From Thermohalobaculum sediminis (GTDB lineage Bacteria; Pseudomonadota; Alphaproteobacteria; Rhodobacterales; Rhodobacteraceae), in NCBI RefSeq assembly GCF_023487995.1, contig NZ_JAMFKN010000002.1, positions 124,001 through 188,000 of the forward strand: a stretch of DNA of 64,000 nucleotides, written 5' to 3'. The position numbers and the translations under genes were made by a program. Shown here piece by piece: positions 62,034-64,000 of the stretch. The notes under the pieces were generated by a model. It was not told the origin of the DNA and ran no database searches. It worked only from the letters and a program-made list of their open reading frames with translations. Each line of letters opens with the position of its first letter. Positions within the stretch are counted from its first letter, which is position 1.

Positions 62034-63248
62034 ATGTCGGATCCGAGCAGGAATGAGGACGCGATCCGCCGAACGGCGCGCCATCTCGCAGAAACCGTTT
62101 TTTCACAACGGGCGGCCGGGATCGATCGCGACGAGCGATACCCGTGGGAGAACGTCGAGGCGCTGCGCGACGCGGGCCTCGCGGGCATGACCATCCCGAT
62201 CGCGCTGGGCGGCCGCGGTGCGTCGCTCATGGCCGCGGTGCTGGCGGTGAGCGAGATCGCCCGGCACTGCGCAGTCACCGCGCGCATCGTGGTCGAGACC
62301 AACATGGGCGCGATCGGGGCCATCCTCGCCTATGGCACTCCCGCCCAGAAACAGCTTGCCGCCGATCTGGTGCTGGCCGGCGACAAGCCCGCGATCTGCA
62401 TCACCGAGCCGGGCGCGGGTTCGGCCGCGACGCAGATGACCACGACCGCGCGCCGGGTGGCCGGAGGCTATGTCCTCGACGGGCGCAAGCACTGGATCAC
62501 CGGCGGCGGGGTGTCGCGCCTGCACCTGATCTTCGCCCGCGTGGTCGAGGGCGGCCGGGCGCGCGGGATCGGCGCGTTCCTCGCGCTTGGCGGCAGCAAG
62601 GGGCTCGAGGTCGGCCGCCGCGAGCCCACCATGGGCCTGCGCGGCATCCCCGAGACCGAGATCCTGCTCGACGGCCTGTTCGTGCCGGACGACATGGCGC
62701 TGATCCCCGACGGCGATCCCGCGCACGGCTTCGCGAAGCTGATGACCGCCTATAACGGCCAGAGGGTCGGCGCGGCGTCAGTTGCGCTGGGATTGGGCCA
62801 GGGGGCCTTCGCGCTGGCCCGCGACCACCTGCTCGAGCGCGAGCAGTTCGGCCGTCCGCTGGCCGAGTTCCAGGGACTGCAATGGATGCTCGCGGACATG
62901 TCGGTGGGGCTCGCGGCGGCCGAGGCGCTGGTGTGGCGCGCCGCGCGGTCGGCGCCGGAGGGCGGGTTCCCCGACATGACGGCCGCGGCGCAGGCCAAGA
63001 TCCTCGCGGCCGAGACGGCGGTGAAGGTGACGAACGACGCGCTCCAGATGCACGGTGCGGCGGGGTATTCCCGCAGCCAACCGCTCGAGCGGATGGTGCG
63101 CGACGCGCGCATGTTCACGATCGGGGGCGGCACGGCGCAAATCCTGCGCACGCAGGTCGCGAGCGCCGAGCTGGGGCTGAAGCTGCCGCAGACCCGCGCC
63201 GGGCGCGGCGACATGCCGGCCACGCCGATGACCGCCGCCAGCGGCTGA
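62034..63248 (+). CDS. acyl-CoA dehydrogenase-fold protein, 3-sulfinopropanoyl-CoA desulfinase-like
   Basis: A 404-residue flavoprotein of the acyl-CoA dehydrogenase superfamily. The FAD-binding features are intact (ICITEPGAGSAA, HWITGGG, QFGRPLAEFQGLQW, FTIGGGTAQILRTQ). The catalytic base is missing at both known places: Gln243 (YNGQRVG) occupies the isovaleryl-type Glu position, and Ser348 (GYSRSQP) the MCAD-type Glu. Arg84 (TARIVVETN) and the Gln match what I recall of 3-sulfinopropanoyl-CoA desulfinase (Arg84, Gln246), which releases sulfite without net dehydrogenation. Start at 62034 behind GGGAGGCCAGG. Fold certain, reaction inferred. Confidence 0.75.
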   Translation: MSDPSRNEDAIRRTARHLAETVFSQRAAGIDRDERYPWENVEALRDAGLAGMTIPIALGGRGASLMAAVLAVSEIARHCAVTARIVVETNMGAIGAILAYGTPAQKQLAADLVLAGDKPAICITEPGAGSAATQMTTTARRVAGGYVLDGRKHWITGGGVSRLHLIFARVVEGGRARGIGAFLALGGSKGLEVGRREPTMGLRGIPETEILLDGLFVPDDMALIPDGDPAHGFAKLMTAYNGQRVGAASVALGLGQGAFALARDHLLEREQFGRPLAEFQGLQWMLADMSVGLAAAEALVWRAARSAPEGGFPDMTAAAQAKILAAETAVKVTNDALQMHGAAGYSRSQPLERMVRDARMFTIGGGTAQILRTQVASAELGLKLPQTRAGRGDMPATPMTAASG

Positions 63249-63319
63249 GCGGGGGTTGCAAGCGGCGCGCGCATCGTTTCATCTGGGGCGTCTGAAAGCC
63301 GCGCCGGAGACAGGCTGCC

Positions 63320-64000
63320 ATGACGCCCTTCACCTTCCAGACGACCCCCCGCATCGTCGCGGGCCCGGGCTCGGCCGAACAGGCGGGCGAGATCCTTGCC
63401 GGGCTGGGCTGCCGGACGGTCGCGCTGGTGAGCGATCCGGGCGTGATCGGCGCGGGCCTCACCGACGCCGCGCGCGCCAGCCTCGCGAGCCACGGGCTGA
63501 GCCTGTTCATCTGGTCCGACGTGGTGGCCGATCCGCCGGAGGCCAAGGTCCTCGCGGCCGTCGTGGCGTGCAGGGCCGCCGGGGTCGATGGCGTCCTGTC
63601 GATCGGCGGCGGATCGCCGATGGACACGGCCAAGCTGGTGGCGGTGCTGCTGGGCCGGGACCAGCCGCTTGCAGGGATGTACGGCATCGGCAACGTGTCG
63701 GGCGCGCGCGTGCCGCTCGTGCTCGTGCCCACCACCGCGGGGACCGGGTCCGAGGTCACCCCGATCGCCATCGTCACCACCGGCGACGCCGAGAAGAAGG
63801 GGGTCGTCGCGCCGCAGCTCCTGCCCGACGCCGCGATCCTCGATGCCGCGCTGACCACCGGGCTGCCGGCCGAGGTGACCGCCGCGACCGGGATCGACGC
63901 GATGGTCCACGCCATCGAGGCCTTCACCTCGCGGCACCGCAAGAACCCGGTCTCGGACTGCCTCGCCCGCGAGGCGCTGCGGCTGCTTGGCGCCAACATC
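63320..64000 (+). CDS. iron-containing alcohol dehydrogenase, N-terminal part
   Basis: The first 227 codons of a group III (Fe-dependent) alcohol dehydrogenase; the frame is open at the window end. SIGGGSPMDTAKLVA near residue 95 is the NAD-binding loop, VPTTAGTGSEVTPIAIV follows, and GIDAMVHAIEAFTS holds conserved metal-site residues. Full-length members have about 380-390 residues. It starts 71 bp after the desulfinase-like gene and is probably cotranscribed with it. Substrate could be a C3 or C4 alcohol or hydroxy-sulfonate-type compound; this is not decided by sequence. Confidence 0.88.
   Translation, partial: MTPFTFQTTPRIVAGPGSAEQAGEILAGLGCRTVALVSDPGVIGAGLTDAARASLASHGLSLFIWSDVVADPPEAKVLAAVVACRAAGVDGVLSIGGGSPMDTAKLVAVLLGRDQPLAGMYGIGNVSGARVPLVLVPTTAGTGSEVTPIAIVTTGDAEKKGVVAPQLLPDAAILDAALTTGLPAEVTAATGIDAMVHAIEAFTSRHRKNPVSDCLAREALRLLGANI

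Noticed and set aside
1-64000. tRNA/rRNA genes, CRISPR arrays, insertion sequences, integrases or att-like repeats
   Set aside because: Looked for by eye on both strands. No cloverleaf, regularly spaced repeats, transposase motifs or flanking direct repeats were seen, so no mobile element is claimed despite the accessory-like gene content.

Overview
This window is very GC-rich and densely packed with genes. It reads as a piece of an alphaproteobacterial replicon, most likely from the Rhodobacteraceae/Paracoccaceae (Rhodobacter-Roseobacter) group. The best lineage clue is hemN, fnrL and ccoNOQP side by side with FNR-type boxes, an arrangement known from Rhodobacter. The many long operons joined by ATGA or TGATG overlaps, the four binding-protein-dependent importers (three ABC, one TRAP) and the LysR/GntR regulators also fit a versatile heterotroph. 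I see no tRNA or rRNA gene, CRISPR array, insertion sequence, integrase or replication origin. Species-level identity cannot be read from the sequence alone.

Layout. (1) 1-3668: the N-terminus of a SARP-type regulator at the edge, then a minus-strand set with an OsmC protein and two flavoproteins. (2) 3669-12210: a MaoC-like hydratase on plus, facing an eight-gene minus operon that runs from a spermidine/putrescine-type ABC importer through a class III aminotransferase and a BKACE (beta-keto acid cleavage) enzyme to a two-subunit aconitase X. This looks like an import-and-degrade pathway for an amino compound of unknown identity. (3) 12539-21500: a plus-strand peptide/oligosaccharide-type ABC importer with unusually large binding protein and permease, followed by a cytoplasmic sulfatase-superfamily enzyme and a LysR regulator. 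(4) 21523-36842: a 13-gene minus operon with three DAO-family flavin oxidases, two copies of an HcnA/HcnB-like pair, a second Dpp-type importer and an SDR. It diverges from an OccR/NocR-like LysR gene and a DadA-like dehydrogenase. The cluster looks built for imine-forming oxidation of an imported opine, N-alkyl amino acid or D-amino/imino acid.

(5) 36943-45937: sodC, ilvA, an epoxide-hydrolase-like enzyme coupled to allophanate hydrolase, a surface autotransporter-like gene broken by two in-frame TAA codons, and an amidase. (6) 45976-51920: the microaerobic module ccoNOQP, fnrL and hemN with two FNR boxes. (7) 51968-61907: a malonate catabolic island with matR, a divergent TRAP importer, malonyl-CoA decarboxylase, malonyl-CoA synthetase and a class III aminotransferase, plus a putative carrier and a LysR gene. 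(8) 62034-64000: an acyl-CoA dehydrogenase-fold protein that lacks the usual catalytic base and resembles 3-sulfinopropanoyl-CoA desulfinase, then an iron-containing alcohol dehydrogenase cut by the window edge.

Recurring architecture: in all four importer operons the binding-protein gene is followed by a perfect or near-perfect GC-rich hairpin before the next transporter gene. This suggests that the ratio of binding protein to permease is set at the RNA level.
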